Shown here piece by piece: positions 53,676 to 63,463 of a stretch of 64,000 nt of DNA. The stretch comes from an uncultured Christensenella sp. (GTDB lineage Bacteria; Bacillota; Clostridia; Christensenellales; Borkfalkiaceae). The notes below the pieces were generated by a model. The model ran no database searches. It saw nothing but the letters and a program-made list of their open reading frames with translations, and had not been told where the DNA came from. Numbering within the stretch: position 1 is the stretch's first letter; each line of letters starts with the position of its first letter. The DNA is taken from contig CAJTKX010000001.1 of assembly GCA_910577055.1 (NCBI GenBank), forward strand, positions 372,001 through 436,000, given 5' to 3'. The position numbers and the translations under genes are program-made.

Positions 53676-54848
53676 TTAATTTATGCTGTTAATGTTAAGC
53701 TCTACGGGAGTAGTTTCTTCCGTCTTGGTTTTTTTGCCTTTTCCGAATTTAAATTTTTTCTCTTTTTTATTCTCTGCCGCGAGCGTTTCAGCTTCATCGT
53801 TCGTCGCGGCCGCAACGGGTTCAACCGGCGTTGCTGTAGGCTTTTCGTCAAGATTCCCAGTGCCCTTTTCTTTGCCGTTTTCGGCAATAAGCTTTGAAAT
53901 TACGTCGTCTACGGTAAGTCTTTCGTTTATCGCGGCGTAATTAATCTTCATTCTGTGCCGCAAAACGGGATATGCAAGCGCGTCTATATCCCCGTAAGAT
54001 ACGTTAAATCTACCCTCAATCAGCGCGCGGACCTTAGCCGCGGTGATAAGCGCTTGACCCGCGCGGGGCGAACACCCGTATTTAATATACTTTTTAGCGG
54101 CGTCTCCGCTGTCGGGCAGCTCGGGATGAGTGCGCGCAACCAACCGCATAGCGTAGTATAAAACGTCGGGAACGACGGGCACCGTCTTTGCAAGCTCGCG
54201 CATGGCGAGAATCGTTGCGCCGTCTACTACCGCGTTGGCGGTTTCTTCCATTGTAATCTGCGTCATATTGACTATGTCCGCAAGCTCCTTTACGGAAGGG
54301 AAACCGACGAGAAGCTTGAACATAAACCTGTCCATTTGCGCCTCCGGCAAAGGATAAGTACCGTCTTGCTCGATGGGGTTTTGCGTTGCCAACACAAAGA
54401 ACGGCTCTTGTATGGCGTAGGTTTTATTTGCAACCGTTACCCTATGCTCTTGCATTACTTCGAGCATTGCCGACTGCGTTTTGGGCGTTGCACGGTTTAT
54501 TTCGTCCGCAAGAACGAGGTTCGCGAATATGGGCCCGCGTTGGAACACGGTATTCATCTTGCCCGCCGCGTCCTTTTCGATTACGTTTGTACCCGTAACG
54601 TCCGAAGGCATTAAATCCGGCGTAAACTGAATTCTTGAAAAGGGAAGCTTTAAAGCCTTCCCGAGTGTTCTGACAAGCCTTGTTTTACCGACTCCGGGAA
54701 CGCCTTCCAAAAGAACGTTACCGCCCGCAATAATTGCTATTATAACGTTATTGACGATATCGTCTTGCCCTACCAAGTCCTTTCTTATTTCCTCTTTGAT
54801 TTTCGAAACAGAACGGCTGAAATTTTCAACTTGCGCTTTGTTATCCAT
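53676..54848 (-). CDS. MoxR-family AAA+ ATPase
   Basis: The 390-residue protein has Walker A GVPGVGKTR, Walker B LADEINRATPKTQSAMLE and the sensor ATQNPIEQDGTYPLPEAQMDRF typical of MoxR chaperone ATPases. A C-terminal ~60-residue Lys-rich and Pro/Thr tail (KFKFGKGKK) is unusual. It probably remodels VWA or client proteins, by analogy with other MoxR systems. Confidence 0.9.
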   Translation of the reverse strand: MDNKAQVENFSRSVSKIKEEIRKDLVGQDDIVNNVIIAIIAGGNVLLEGVPGVGKTRLVRTLGKALKLPFSRIQFTPDLMPSDVTGTNVIEKDAAGKMNTVFQRGPIFANLVLADEINRATPKTQSAMLEVMQEHRVTVANKTYAIQEPFFVLATQNPIEQDGTYPLPEAQMDRFMFKLLVGFPSVKELADIVNMTQITMEETANAVVDGATILAMRELAKTVPVVPDVLYYAMRLVARTHPELPDSGDAAKKYIKYGCSPRAGQALITAAKVRALIEGRFNVSYGDIDALAYPVLRHRMKINYAAINERLTVDDVISKLIAENGKEKGTGNLDEKPTATPVEPVAAATNDEAETLAAENKKEKKFKFGKGKKTKTEETTPVELNINSIN

Positions 54849-54858
54849 TTTTAACCTC

Positions 54859-55935
54859 TCAATTGTCCCGATTTCCGCTTAAATCGCCGAAATACGTTAT
54901 CATTATATATTCCCACTCTTCGCGGGAGATTGTTCCCTCGTTTAAAGCTTGCTGGACGCGGTCATAATACTCGCCGCGAACCTCGCCGCACAAAACGTAA
55001 CCCTTTTCGGGGTCGAAAAACGGCATTTGATTGATGTTTACGTTGCCGTTACCGTTGCCGGAGTTATTGCCGCCCGAGGGGTCTTCTTTATCATCCGGAG
55101 GAGTTTCGGGTTCCTCTTCAACGGCGGGCTGAAGATTGAAAATTTCGTACAGCTTTGAAATTACATACGCTTCCTCTTCGGAGTTAAGCGCTTGCTGTTC
55201 TTCGGCGCACATTTCGTTTGCGTCTTTAACGGTGTTTCTTATTTCGGTTACCGTATTCTGCACAAAGCTTCTAAGCGTGCTTTGCGACACCCCGTTTATA
55301 AGAACGGTTTTTAACCCTTCCAAGTGTTGAACGACGCCTAATTTAGTGAAATTGTCCGCCTTTTTGGAAGCTTTTACATAATCGATAAGCTCGTCAAGCG
55401 CAACCCATTCCCAATCGGTTATGTCGCGCGGAGGGTCAACGGGGGGCTGCTCTTCCCGAGCGGCGAAAACGGGAGGCACGGTGGTCGCCACCACAGGGAC
55501 GGCGATTACCCCCGCAAGCGCTATAATTCCGCAAAGGCAAGTGGCTATTATATTCTTAAAGGCAAGCGACTTTACGGGTGAAGACGCAAGCGCCGCAACC
55601 GTGTCGGCGCGCTGCATATCGAACATTGCCCCGCTTTGGGAAACAAAGTTTAAAGAAGTTTGCACTCGCTCCGCAAGGTTTAGCTCGCTGTCGAGCCGCT
55701 TTGCGATTTTTTTATCGTCCGTCCACAGAAAGAGAAAGGCTATTCCACATCCTAAGGCGACTCCGCCTATGGCTATAAGAATATAGTACAGCCAAAAAAG
55801 CTTAATTCCGTAAAGTTTGCATGGCAGTAAAACGGCAAGAACCGCAATAAGTCCCGCCGCCGCGCCCGCAACAATGCACTTTATAAGTATGTCCCTCCAT
55901 ACTCTTTTCTTGAATTTTAAAAAGTTTTCTTCCAT
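54859..55935 (-). CDS. Membrane protein beside MoxR, with Asn/Gly-rich linker
   Basis: Start at the ATG giving MEENFLKFKKRVWRD (55935); an upstream TTG is possible. The 358 residues have three likely membrane helices (two near 20-70, one near 135-155), a helical region and a Gly/Asn-rich linker (residues ~295-310) before a short C-terminus. It is the first gene of the MoxR train and resembles membrane partners found there. No ribosome site is visible. Confidence 0.65.
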   Translation of the reverse strand: MEENFLKFKKRVWRDILIKCIVAGAAAGLIAVLAVLLPCKLYGIKLFWLYYILIAIGGVALGCGIAFLFLWTDDKKIAKRLDSELNLAERVQTSLNFVSQSGAMFDMQRADTVAALASSPVKSLAFKNIIATCLCGIIALAGVIAVPVVATTVPPVFAAREEQPPVDPPRDITDWEWVALDELIDYVKASKKADNFTKLGVVQHLEGLKTVLINGVSQSTLRSFVQNTVTEIRNTVKDANEMCAEEQQALNSEEEAYVISKLYEIFNLQPAVEEEPETPPDDKEDPSGGNNSGNGNGNVNINQMPFFDPEKGYVLCGEVRGEYYDRVQQALNEGTISREEWEYIMITYFGDLSGNRDN

Positions 55936-55973
55936 TTTTCGCCAAAAAATCAAAAGTTTCAAAGTATCGCTAT

Positions 55974-56001
55974 GGCTATTCCGAAAAATTTCGGAATAGC
56001 C
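55974..56001. terminator. Hairpin between the lipoprotein cluster and the MoxR operon
   Basis: A 13-bp stem (GGCTATTCCGAAA and complement) with a very short loop and no T-run on the minus strand. It may be a weak terminator. Confidence 0.5.
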
Positions 56002-56034
56002 TACGATTTTGTTTTAAATTTTTACTTTATTCGC

Positions 56035-59000
56035 TTAACCTTCAACGGGGTTCAATGTACCGCTGCCGTAGAACTCCGGTTCCGAAAATACGATATACTC
56101 CCAAGAATCGGTAAGCGTTGCCACATTTTCGTAGTCATAGCTATCAACAAAGCTCAACGTATATTCACCTTGCGTAGCTCCGGCAGTAATCGTTACGTTC
56201 GTCATATCTACACCGTTTATAGTTAACGTAGCCGCAGTAAAATCGAAGTTTACGGTAAGTTGAATCATATTACCATGGTTCGTTCTGCCGGAATATGCAT
56301 AATCGTAAGCGGCGGGCGCGGGATGATATACTGCCAAAACGTGGGTACCGAAATAATCGTCCTCGAACGTATATAAACCGTTCGCTCCCATCGTCAACGT
56401 TGCCGTATATGAACCATCATAACTTATCGTATAGTTGCCGTTGCTTCCGGATATGGTAACAGCGCCCAAATTTTCACCGCCAACCGACATGGTTGCGTTT
56501 TCCATATTTTCGTCGAAGTATAGAATTAATTCGCCGAAATCCGTATCCGCCTTGAAGTGACCGAAGTCGGCTTTTTCGGGTTCGGGATAGCTTATGGAGA
56601 ACGTTACCGCCGCGCTAACCGTAACATAAATGTCCGTGCCCGCGGGAACGGTTGCCGTATATACGCCGCCCACGTTTACAACTTCGATGTCAGCGTTGTG
56701 CACCTTTGCCGTAAACTCCGAATTTGCAGTGATGGTAAGCACGCTTTCGCCGGTATCGGAAATAATATACGTGCCCGCGCCGCTTACAGTCGCCGAAGCC
56801 GTAATAACTTTATCTACGGGAGCGCCTTCCACAAACTCAACATTCTTCGCGCCGACTTTGTAGTCTTCGGCTATCGTGATTTTTACGTTATTGTATTCTG
56901 TGAAGATATTGTTCCCGGTGGCGTAATCACGACGGGATTCGCCTACAATAACTATCGTTACGGGGGCAGTATCGGTTACTTCAAGGGTATAATATGGAAC
57001 GCTTGCCGTAACTCCGCCAACGAATTTCCATGAGGAATAATCATAGCCCGCTTTATTACCGTCTACGGTATAATTCAAATAGTTAGAAACATTGCCGTTT
57101 TCTAATACATAGCTGACGTTGATTATATAAGAACCCGCTTTGGGAGGCGTAAACGTAAGATAGTATTTGTCTACTAGGAATCCGACCTCGGTTTCGCCCA
57201 ATCCGTTAATTGCAAGGGGGTTGTTTTCGTCAAAGCCCTTAGGCGCAGTACCCGTGCCGACGGTAAGCGATACCGTTGCGGGTTTATTGTCCGTATATAA
57301 GCTTTTTACGCCGACAACCGTATCTACGCTAAGATATACCGTTACCGCGCCGTCGGAGAAGTCCAACTTGGTAACTCCTTCCTCGGTGAAAGTAGGCGTA
57401 TACTTGTTGATACCCGTATAAACTTCAAGATTTTCGTCCGTAGAGTTAAAGGTATACCAACCCGCTTCCGTTGTAACGAAGTGATAGAAATTCTTCTTGA
57501 ATTTGGAAGTATCAAGGCTTATTTCCGCCGCAGCATCGGCGGGCAAATTTACATAGTCTACTACATACCTTTCAAGCGTATCCAAAAGGTTCGCGCCCGT
57601 TTCGTCGTAAACCTCTATCGCGTCGTTCGTAATCACTTTAAGAACGTAAACGTTTCCGTCTAACGAAACGGTGTACTTGTTTTCGGCTTTGACGTAGTCG
57701 GTGACTACGATTGGTTTATTAATATCGTCGTTCCAATATTGACTGTTGCCGTTATCCGTAAGGCTGAAATCTTGACCCACGAACTCGTGAGTTCCCGAAC
57801 TCAATTTAATCTTTGCGGGAATGGCGTCGCCCGTCCTCGTATAGGTAACAAAGGTTTCGCCCGTGCCGCCGAATACTTTCAAGGTTTTCGTTTCGCCGTC
57901 GGTATTCAACATAAACGTGTACATTCCAAACGTTAAAAGCCCGTACTCGCTGTCAAAGTTTGCGCTGTCAAAAGTGCGGGTATAAGTACCCGAACTTCCC
58001 CCCGCGCTGATTAAATAATAGCCCGTGCCGTCCTCATCTATGGATATTTTTGAGATACCGTCGCTCGTAGCACCGCTTGTAGCGGGAACGTATGTGCCGC
58101 TGAAATCGCCGACCAAAGCGGGAGTTTCGGGTTTTGCAACATGTACCAAGTTGACAGAATTATTACCGTTGGCAGCCGTCAATACAAAGGCGTCGCCCTT
58201 ATGCTTTACTTGGATACTATCGTTATCGGTATCGAAATACAACGTATCGAACTTGCCCGCAAGATAGTTGAACCCGTAAGCGTTACCGTTATAAGTTAAC
58301 TGATTATTAGTTCTGTCAAGCGCGAACGAAGTCGAGCCCGCACCGTTGATATAGAGCCCCTCAAACCAATTGTCAGCGGGAAGAGGTTCGTTATAAACGG
58401 CGTTAAGCGCTATACCGACCGTTGCTTCGTCGTCGAGGTCTTCGTCGCAGAACAGTTTAACGTATATGCTTTCTTTTGTAAAAAGTTCGCAAATCGTGCT
58501 GTTGTCGTGACCGTTGCCGTAATAGGCGTCAAAGTCGTCCGCGTCCGTCGCGAAATAGCATTTTTGACTATTTGCTCCGGTTGCAAGCGAAATTGTATAT
58601 CTGCCGTCTTGCACGGCGGTAAATTTATAATATGTATAACCTTTCGAAGTCAAAGGTTTAAGGGTGGACATCGGGTTGTCTAACTCGACTTCGAAAGCAT
58701 ACTTCATACTTTCGCCGGGGGTCTTGTTCTCTACCCACTTTGCGTAAAGGGTAATGTTGTCCGTAACGACGTCCGATTCGAAATCGAATGCCGTTTCGCA
58801 AGCAGCGTCTTTGCACCAGCCGCTGAAAATATAAGCGTCGTCGTCAGCGGGGTCGGCGGGCTTTACAGCCTTTTCGCCGTAATCAACGTTCTGCGTTTCG
58901 GGCGCTACGCCGCGACCGAGCATATCGAACGTTACGACTTGCTTGATTTCATAGTCGCATACGTCGCACTTGCCGTCCTTGCCGTCTGCACCGGTTTCGT

Positions 59001-59193
59001 TGTTCTTTACGTCTATGTGGTCTGCGGAATCCTTTTTATCGCCGCAATCGCACTCTTCCCAGTGTTTCTCCGAATCCGAATGCCACGTATACGCATGCTC
59101 GTGTTCCGAGTTACAGCCCGTTGCCGCTACCGCTCCGACAGCCGAAACTGACAGTGTTGCCAAGAAAAGCATAAGTAATTTCTTGTTTTTCAT
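56035..59193 (-). CDS. Giant lipoprotein A (paralogue of the 59533 gene)
   Basis: The 1052 residues have a signal peptide with lipobox AATGC, a His/Cys-rich segment (residues ~28-80, with CNSEHEHAYTW, then CDCGDKKDSADH and CDVCDYE) and a Listeria-Bacteroides-type repeat (residues ~85-150, ending NITLYAKWVE). A long array of beta-rich domains with YTFTPP- and YSFN-like motifs follows. Cys and His spacing suggests metal binding. The first ~165 residues are almost identical to the paralogue; the rest is clearly diverged. AGGAG precedes the ATG. Function unknown. Confidence 0.75.
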   Translation of the reverse strand: MKNKKLLMLFLATLSVSAVGAVAATGCNSEHEHAYTWHSDSEKHWEECDCGDKKDSADHIDVKNNETGADGKDGKCDVCDYEIKQVVTFDMLGRGVAPETQNVDYGEKAVKPADPADDDAYIFSGWCKDAACETAFDFESDVVTDNITLYAKWVENKTPGESMKYAFEVELDNPMSTLKPLTSKGYTYYKFTAVQDGRYTISLATGANSQKCYFATDADDFDAYYGNGHDNSTICELFTKESIYVKLFCDEDLDDEATVGIALNAVYNEPLPADNWFEGLYINGAGSTSFALDRTNNQLTYNGNAYGFNYLAGKFDTLYFDTDNDSIQVKHKGDAFVLTAANGNNSVNLVHVAKPETPALVGDFSGTYVPATSGATSDGISKISIDEDGTGYYLISAGGSSGTYTRTFDSANFDSEYGLLTFGMYTFMLNTDGETKTLKVFGGTGETFVTYTRTGDAIPAKIKLSSGTHEFVGQDFSLTDNGNSQYWNDDINKPIVVTDYVKAENKYTVSLDGNVYVLKVITNDAIEVYDETGANLLDTLERYVVDYVNLPADAAAEISLDTSKFKKNFYHFVTTEAGWYTFNSTDENLEVYTGINKYTPTFTEEGVTKLDFSDGAVTVYLSVDTVVGVKSLYTDNKPATVSLTVGTGTAPKGFDENNPLAINGLGETEVGFLVDKYYLTFTPPKAGSYIINVSYVLENGNVSNYLNYTVDGNKAGYDYSSWKFVGGVTASVPYYTLEVTDTAPVTIVIVGESRRDYATGNNIFTEYNNVKITIAEDYKVGAKNVEFVEGAPVDKVITASATVSGAGTYIISDTGESVLTITANSEFTAKVHNADIEVVNVGGVYTATVPAGTDIYVTVSAAVTFSISYPEPEKADFGHFKADTDFGELILYFDENMENATMSVGGENLGAVTISGSNGNYTISYDGSYTATLTMGANGLYTFEDDYFGTHVLAVYHPAPAAYDYAYSGRTNHGNMIQLTVNFDFTAATLTINGVDMTNVTITAGATQGEYTLSFVDSYDYENVATLTDSWEYIVFSEPEFYGSGTLNPVEG

Positions 59194-59293
59194 AGCGCTC
59201 TCCTTTTAAATTAAAAAATTTTTTACCCGCAAATTAACCCCAAAAACTCCATTTTTGCAAAAATATTCAAATTTTATGCATATTTTTCAAAAA
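58691..59293. repeat. 603-bp near-identical block, copy 1
   Basis: Matches 62204-62806 without gaps and with about six differences. It spans the first ~165 codons and ~100 nt of leader. Confidence 0.85.
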
Positions 59294-59532
59294 ATGTGAA
59301 TATCAAATTGATTTTTTAAGTGTTATTTGAATAAATATACCATAATTATTTTATACTGTCAATGATTTTAACGTGCATAAATATTTAAAAAGTTATAAGC
59401 TCTTCTTAATAGCGCAGATAATAATACTTATAGACATAAAATGATAGATATTTTCATAAAGACGGAAAGGGGAGCGCTTGCCCCCCCTTTCTTTTATTGT
59501 ATAAATATTAATATTTATTAAATTTAAACTTA
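59194..59532 (-). promoter_or_regulatory. Intergenic region with promoter and long leader of lipoprotein A
   Basis: There is no gene in these 339 bp. On the minus strand TTGACA (59362-59357), 17-bp spacer and TATATT (59339-59334) give a promoter ~134 nt before the ATG. The ~100 nt next to the ATG are identical, but for one base, with the paralogue's leader. The far end holds the terminator of the upstream paralogue (59465-59491). Confidence 0.7.
59465..59491 (-). terminator. Terminator of lipoprotein B
   Basis: A stem GAAAGGGG/CCCCTTTC around a GC-rich loop, 42 bp after the stop codon. Confidence 0.55.
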
Positions 59533-62500
59533 TTAAGCCGTCTTAGTCAGCGTGTTCGGAATAGGAATCCCGCTATCGGTGCACTTTATGGTACCGTCCG
59601 GATTGAACTGAAACTTAGGTTTTCGCCCGTCGTTGCAAGTGATAGTATAAGTATCCCCGTTTAATTGTATATCCGTAACGCCGTATTGCGTACCGTTTAA
59701 CGTAAAAGAACATTTTGTAAAGTCATTATTGAGTATTAAAGTCATTGAAGGAAAACTGCTTGAGGAATATGTACCTACTTGCTCGGCTGTAAACAATCCT
59801 TCGACTTCGGGAGCGACGGAAATTTCAACGCTGTCCGCAGCGGAAGCCGATACAACCAGCACGTCGCCCGCTTCGACTGCAAACGCCGTGTTACGGCTCT
59901 TGCCCGCACCGTTGAGGCTGAGCGAGCAATAATCGCAAGCTACTATGACGTTGCCCGCCGACTTGAATTTGAAATACGTGTTTCCCGCCATGACTTGGGC
60001 AGTATAGCTATCTTGGGCCGACAAATCCACTTCGTACGGATACTGTTCGCTACCCGCGGGATACGTTAGGTTGAAAAATACCATAGATGCGCTCGATAAA
60101 TCTAACGTAACGTACAAATTGGTACCCGACGGCACGGTTAAGGTGTAATTGTTCCCCTCGCCTGTCACGTTAGCCGATACGCCGTTCACCTTTGCAGTAA
60201 ACGAACCGTTTGCGGTCACCGTAAGGTCGCTGCCGTAAGTATTTTCGATAAGATACGTTCCATCACGCAGTGCAACCGCCGTTTTGTTTAATGCGTCGGC
60301 AGTTGAACCCGCGTTTTGGAATTGCACCGTCGTCGCATCGGATATGTAGTCGGAAATTACGGTTACGGTCACGTTGTTAGAGAAATCGTCGTTTCCGTCC
60401 ACCTCTATCGTTACGGGGTTCGTATCCGATACGCTGAGTTTATAGTAATGGTCGTCGTTAGTAAGCCCGCCCAGCCATTGGAAGGTGGCGCTGTTCCAAC
60501 CGACTTCGGTCGCCCCGACGGTGTAATGGAAACGGTAACCGTTTGCCGCGCCGCCTTGGAACATAGAGCCGGATACGCAAACCAAATATTTGCCCGCCTC
60601 CGAGGGGTTAAACTCAACGTATAGCTTGGTACCCGCAGACAAAGCGGCAACGGAAACCGAGCCTTCGCCGTTAAGTTCGTACGGGTTACTTTCGTCCGTG
60701 CCTTTAGGGGGCAGTCCCGCGCCCGCCGTAAACAAAACGGTTTCGGGAACGTTCTCGGTATAAAGATTTTTCACGCCGACTATCGCGCCCTTCTCAAGAT
60801 AGACAGTTTGCGCGCCGTCTGTGAAATCCAACTTAGTGCCGCGGTATAGCTGTGTAGGATATTCGCCGTTTAAGTTGTAATAAATTTCCAGATTTACATC
60901 CGTGCAATTAAATTCGTACCAACCCGTAGCTGTCGCCTTAAAGTGATATATACCCTTTCTGAAATCGGAAATAGGCACCGCTACTTCTCCCGCCGCGTCC
61001 AAGGGCAAGTTATTGTAAACCGCCGCATATTTTGTAAGCGTATCCAAAAGGTTTACGCCCGCAGCGTCATAAACTTTGACCGTAAGGCCGTCACCCGAGC
61101 CTTCGAAAACAAGTTTATACACTGTGCCGCTTATGCTTACGGTATAAGTATCGGTAGCTCTATCATAGTCGGTGACTTCTATATCGGGTCCGAGAGGGTC
61201 GTCAAAGTTGTAGTCCCACTTTTGCGTAATTCCCGAATAAGTGTCGGCGTCCGTTACTATTCTGTAATTCATACCGACGTATTCCGTGCCGCTTTGCAAA
61301 GGAAGCCTTACGGGCACGGCGTCGCCCGTTCTCGTATACGCAACAAGCTTGTCGCTATCCCCGTTAAACAAGTTTACGCCGATTACCGTATCTCCGTCCA
61401 TATTCAAGCTCATCATAAATTGCCCGAATTTAAGCAGACCGTATTCGTTATCGAACACGGGGTTATTCACCGCAACTTTACTTTCTCTATTAAATTCGTC
61501 GGCTATCAAATAATAGCCTGTGCCGTCTTGCTGTACGGAAATTTTCGTAACGTTTGCAAGATTATCGTTCGCGGGCTCGTAAACCCCGCCGAATTTGCTT
61601 ACCGCCGCAAGCTCGTCGAGCTTAGGGAAATATGCTAACTTCCTATCCAAAGAGGAGTCGCCCGTTGCCGTAACATGGTAAATTCCGTCGCTTACACGGA
61701 CGAATGTAAACTCCGTTCCTTTTAACCCCATATTCGGGTCCCCGTCCATATTGAAAGTAAGAATATCTTTGTATTCGCCGCCGATATAATTATAATAATA
61801 TGCCTTTCTGTTAAGGATAATCGTTCCCGATTCTCTATTTAAAATAAATTCCGTAGCGTCGCCGTTGGTATAAAGCCCGTCAAACCAGCTGTCAGCGGGC
61901 AACGGTTCGTTTACCGTTTCGGAAACAGTAACGCTGACTTGCGCGTCGTTCGGCAAAGTTTCCGCACAAGATAATTTCACATAAACGCTGGCGCCTTTTG
62001 CAAGGTCAAAATATTTTACGTCGCTGTCGTAGCCGTTGCCGTAATTTACGCCGTCGTCAAAATCGGTCGTAAAGTAACACTTTTGATTGTTGGCGCCTAA
62101 CGGCAAGTCAACCCGATACCTGCCGTTTTCGGTAGCGGTAAATTTATAATATGTACAACCTTTCGAACCCAAGGGTTTAAGATTCATCTGCCCCAACTCG
62201 ATATCGAAAGCATACTTCATACTTTCGCCGGGGGTTTTGTTCTCTACCCACTTTGCGTAAAGGGTAATGTTGTCCGTAACGACGTCCGATTCGAAATCGA
62301 ATGCCGTTTCGCAAGCAGCGTCTTTGCACCAGCCGCTGAAAATATAAGCGTCGTCGTCAGCGGGGTCGGCGGGCTTTACAGCCTTTTCGCCGTAATCAAC
62401 GTTCTGCGTTTCGGGCGCTACGCCGCGACCGAGCATATCAAACGTTACGACTTGCTTGATTTCATAGTCGCATACGTCGCACTTGCCGTCCTTGCCGTCT

Positions 62501-62706
62501 GCACCGGTTTCGTTGTTCTTTACGTCGACGTGGTCTGCGGAATCCTTTTTATCGCCGCAATCGCACTCTTCCCAGTGTTTCTCCGAATCCGAATGCCACG
62601 TATACGCATGCTCGTGTTCCGAGTTACAGCCCGTTGCCGCTACCGCTCCGACAGCCGAAACTGACAGTGTTGCCAAGAAAAGCACAAGTAATTTCTTGTT
62701 TTTCAT
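59533..62706 (-). CDS. Giant lipoprotein B (paralogue of the 56035 gene)
   Basis: The 1057 residues share the signal peptide, His/Cys-rich segment and Listeria-Bacteroides-type repeat with lipoprotein A, differing in that region at two residues (Met8 to Val and Ile60 to Val). After SMKYAF the two proteins diverge and align only in scattered motifs such as YYKFTA, YTRTGDA, WDNDDP-type segments and VYKL. Several beta domains end near LTKTA. Function unknown; surface location inferred from the lipobox. Confidence 0.75.
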   Translation of the reverse strand: MKNKKLLVLFLATLSVSAVGAVAATGCNSEHEHAYTWHSDSEKHWEECDCGDKKDSADHVDVKNNETGADGKDGKCDVCDYEIKQVVTFDMLGRGVAPETQNVDYGEKAVKPADPADDDAYIFSGWCKDAACETAFDFESDVVTDNITLYAKWVENKTPGESMKYAFDIELGQMNLKPLGSKGCTYYKFTATENGRYRVDLPLGANNQKCYFTTDFDDGVNYGNGYDSDVKYFDLAKGASVYVKLSCAETLPNDAQVSVTVSETVNEPLPADSWFDGLYTNGDATEFILNRESGTIILNRKAYYYNYIGGEYKDILTFNMDGDPNMGLKGTEFTFVRVSDGIYHVTATGDSSLDRKLAYFPKLDELAAVSKFGGVYEPANDNLANVTKISVQQDGTGYYLIADEFNRESKVAVNNPVFDNEYGLLKFGQFMMSLNMDGDTVIGVNLFNGDSDKLVAYTRTGDAVPVRLPLQSGTEYVGMNYRIVTDADTYSGITQKWDYNFDDPLGPDIEVTDYDRATDTYTVSISGTVYKLVFEGSGDGLTVKVYDAAGVNLLDTLTKYAAVYNNLPLDAAGEVAVPISDFRKGIYHFKATATGWYEFNCTDVNLEIYYNLNGEYPTQLYRGTKLDFTDGAQTVYLEKGAIVGVKNLYTENVPETVLFTAGAGLPPKGTDESNPYELNGEGSVSVAALSAGTKLYVEFNPSEAGKYLVCVSGSMFQGGAANGYRFHYTVGATEVGWNSATFQWLGGLTNDDHYYKLSVSDTNPVTIEVDGNDDFSNNVTVTVISDYISDATTVQFQNAGSTADALNKTAVALRDGTYLIENTYGSDLTVTANGSFTAKVNGVSANVTGEGNNYTLTVPSGTNLYVTLDLSSASMVFFNLTYPAGSEQYPYEVDLSAQDSYTAQVMAGNTYFKFKSAGNVIVACDYCSLSLNGAGKSRNTAFAVEAGDVLVVSASAADSVEISVAPEVEGLFTAEQVGTYSSSSFPSMTLILNNDFTKCSFTLNGTQYGVTDIQLNGDTYTITCNDGRKPKFQFNPDGTIKCTDSGIPIPNTLTKTA

Positions 62707-62806
62707 AGCGCTCTCCTTTTAAATTAAAAAATTTTTTACCCTCAAATTAACCCCAAAAACTCCATTTTTGCAAAAATATTCAAATTTTATGCATATTTTT
62801 CAAAAA
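62204..62806. repeat. 603-bp near-identical block, copy 2
   Basis: Gap-free partner of 58691-59293; flanks are diverged on both sides. Confidence 0.85.
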
Positions 62807-63058
62807 TTTTTGAATAATGAGCCGTTTTTTACGGGATTATATGAATAAATATACTATAAATTTTTTATGCTGTCAATGAATTCGGAGTATGTTTATAAGA
62901 AAATTGCAAACAAGTTTATCGTTTAATGTTTGTTGCTGATTAAAAAGTAAAAGTACGCCTTCAAAGTAACTATGAAATTTGCGTGACGAAAATTTTTTTA
63001 TACAAACAATAATCCACCCGACAAGCGGGTGGATTATTGTTTGCATAATATACTTTAT
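62707..63058 (-). promoter_or_regulatory. Intergenic region with promoter and leader of lipoprotein B
   Basis: There is no gene in these 352 bp. On the minus strand TTGACA (62876-62871), 17-bp spacer, TATATT (62853-62848) gives a leader of ~135 nt. A 16-bp hairpin (63005-63041) ends the small gene upstream. Confidence 0.7.
63005..63041 (-). terminator. Terminator of the 63059 gene
   Basis: A 16-bp stem (AACAATAATCCACCCG and complement) with a 5-nt loop and downstream T-rich sequence. Confidence 0.8.
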
Positions 63059-63286
63059 TTAACCGCTATAACGGTCAAGGTTGGCGCGAATTGCCTCAAT
63101 CAGTCTTGTTTCTGCCGCAGTTTTAGAGTCCTTTGCAACCTTTGTGCATACAGACGTGCCGTAAAGTTTCGAGAGGTCGTCTACGAGATTTTTGAGATGT
63201 ACGGTATCAAGAATGTTCGTTGAGCCGCAGATTTCCTCTGCCGTAAGTTCTTTTGTTTCGGACGTATAGGGGGTATTCTCATCCAT
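63059..63286 (-). CDS. Small acidic protein of unknown function
   Basis: The 75 residues are soluble, mostly helical (TVHLKNLVDDLSKLYGTSV, then AAETRLIEAIRANLDRYSG) with an acidic N-terminus. AAAAGGAG sits well placed before the ATG. No family recognised. It lies between galM and lipoprotein B with its own terminator. Confidence 0.65.
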   Translation of the reverse strand: MDENTPYTSETKELTAEEICGSTNILDTVHLKNLVDDLSKLYGTSVCTKVAKDSKTAAETRLIEAIRANLDRYSG

Positions 63287-63425
63287 AAGATAAAATCTCC
63301 TTTTAATATATTTTTGCCTCTGCTTACATAAAGTTGCCGCGAATAGCTTTATGTACAGTACGGCGTTTTACTATTTATGATATGCGGGCAAAATTTTATT
63401 TACCACTGTGTTTATTATCAAAATA

Positions 63426-63455
63426 AAAAAGCGGCTTAAAAAAACCGCTTTTTTA
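63426..63455 (-). terminator. Terminator of galM
   Basis: A 10-bp stem (AAAAAAGCGG and complement) with a 10-nt loop and T-run, just after the galM stop. Confidence 0.8.
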
Positions 63456-63463
63456 ATGTGTGA

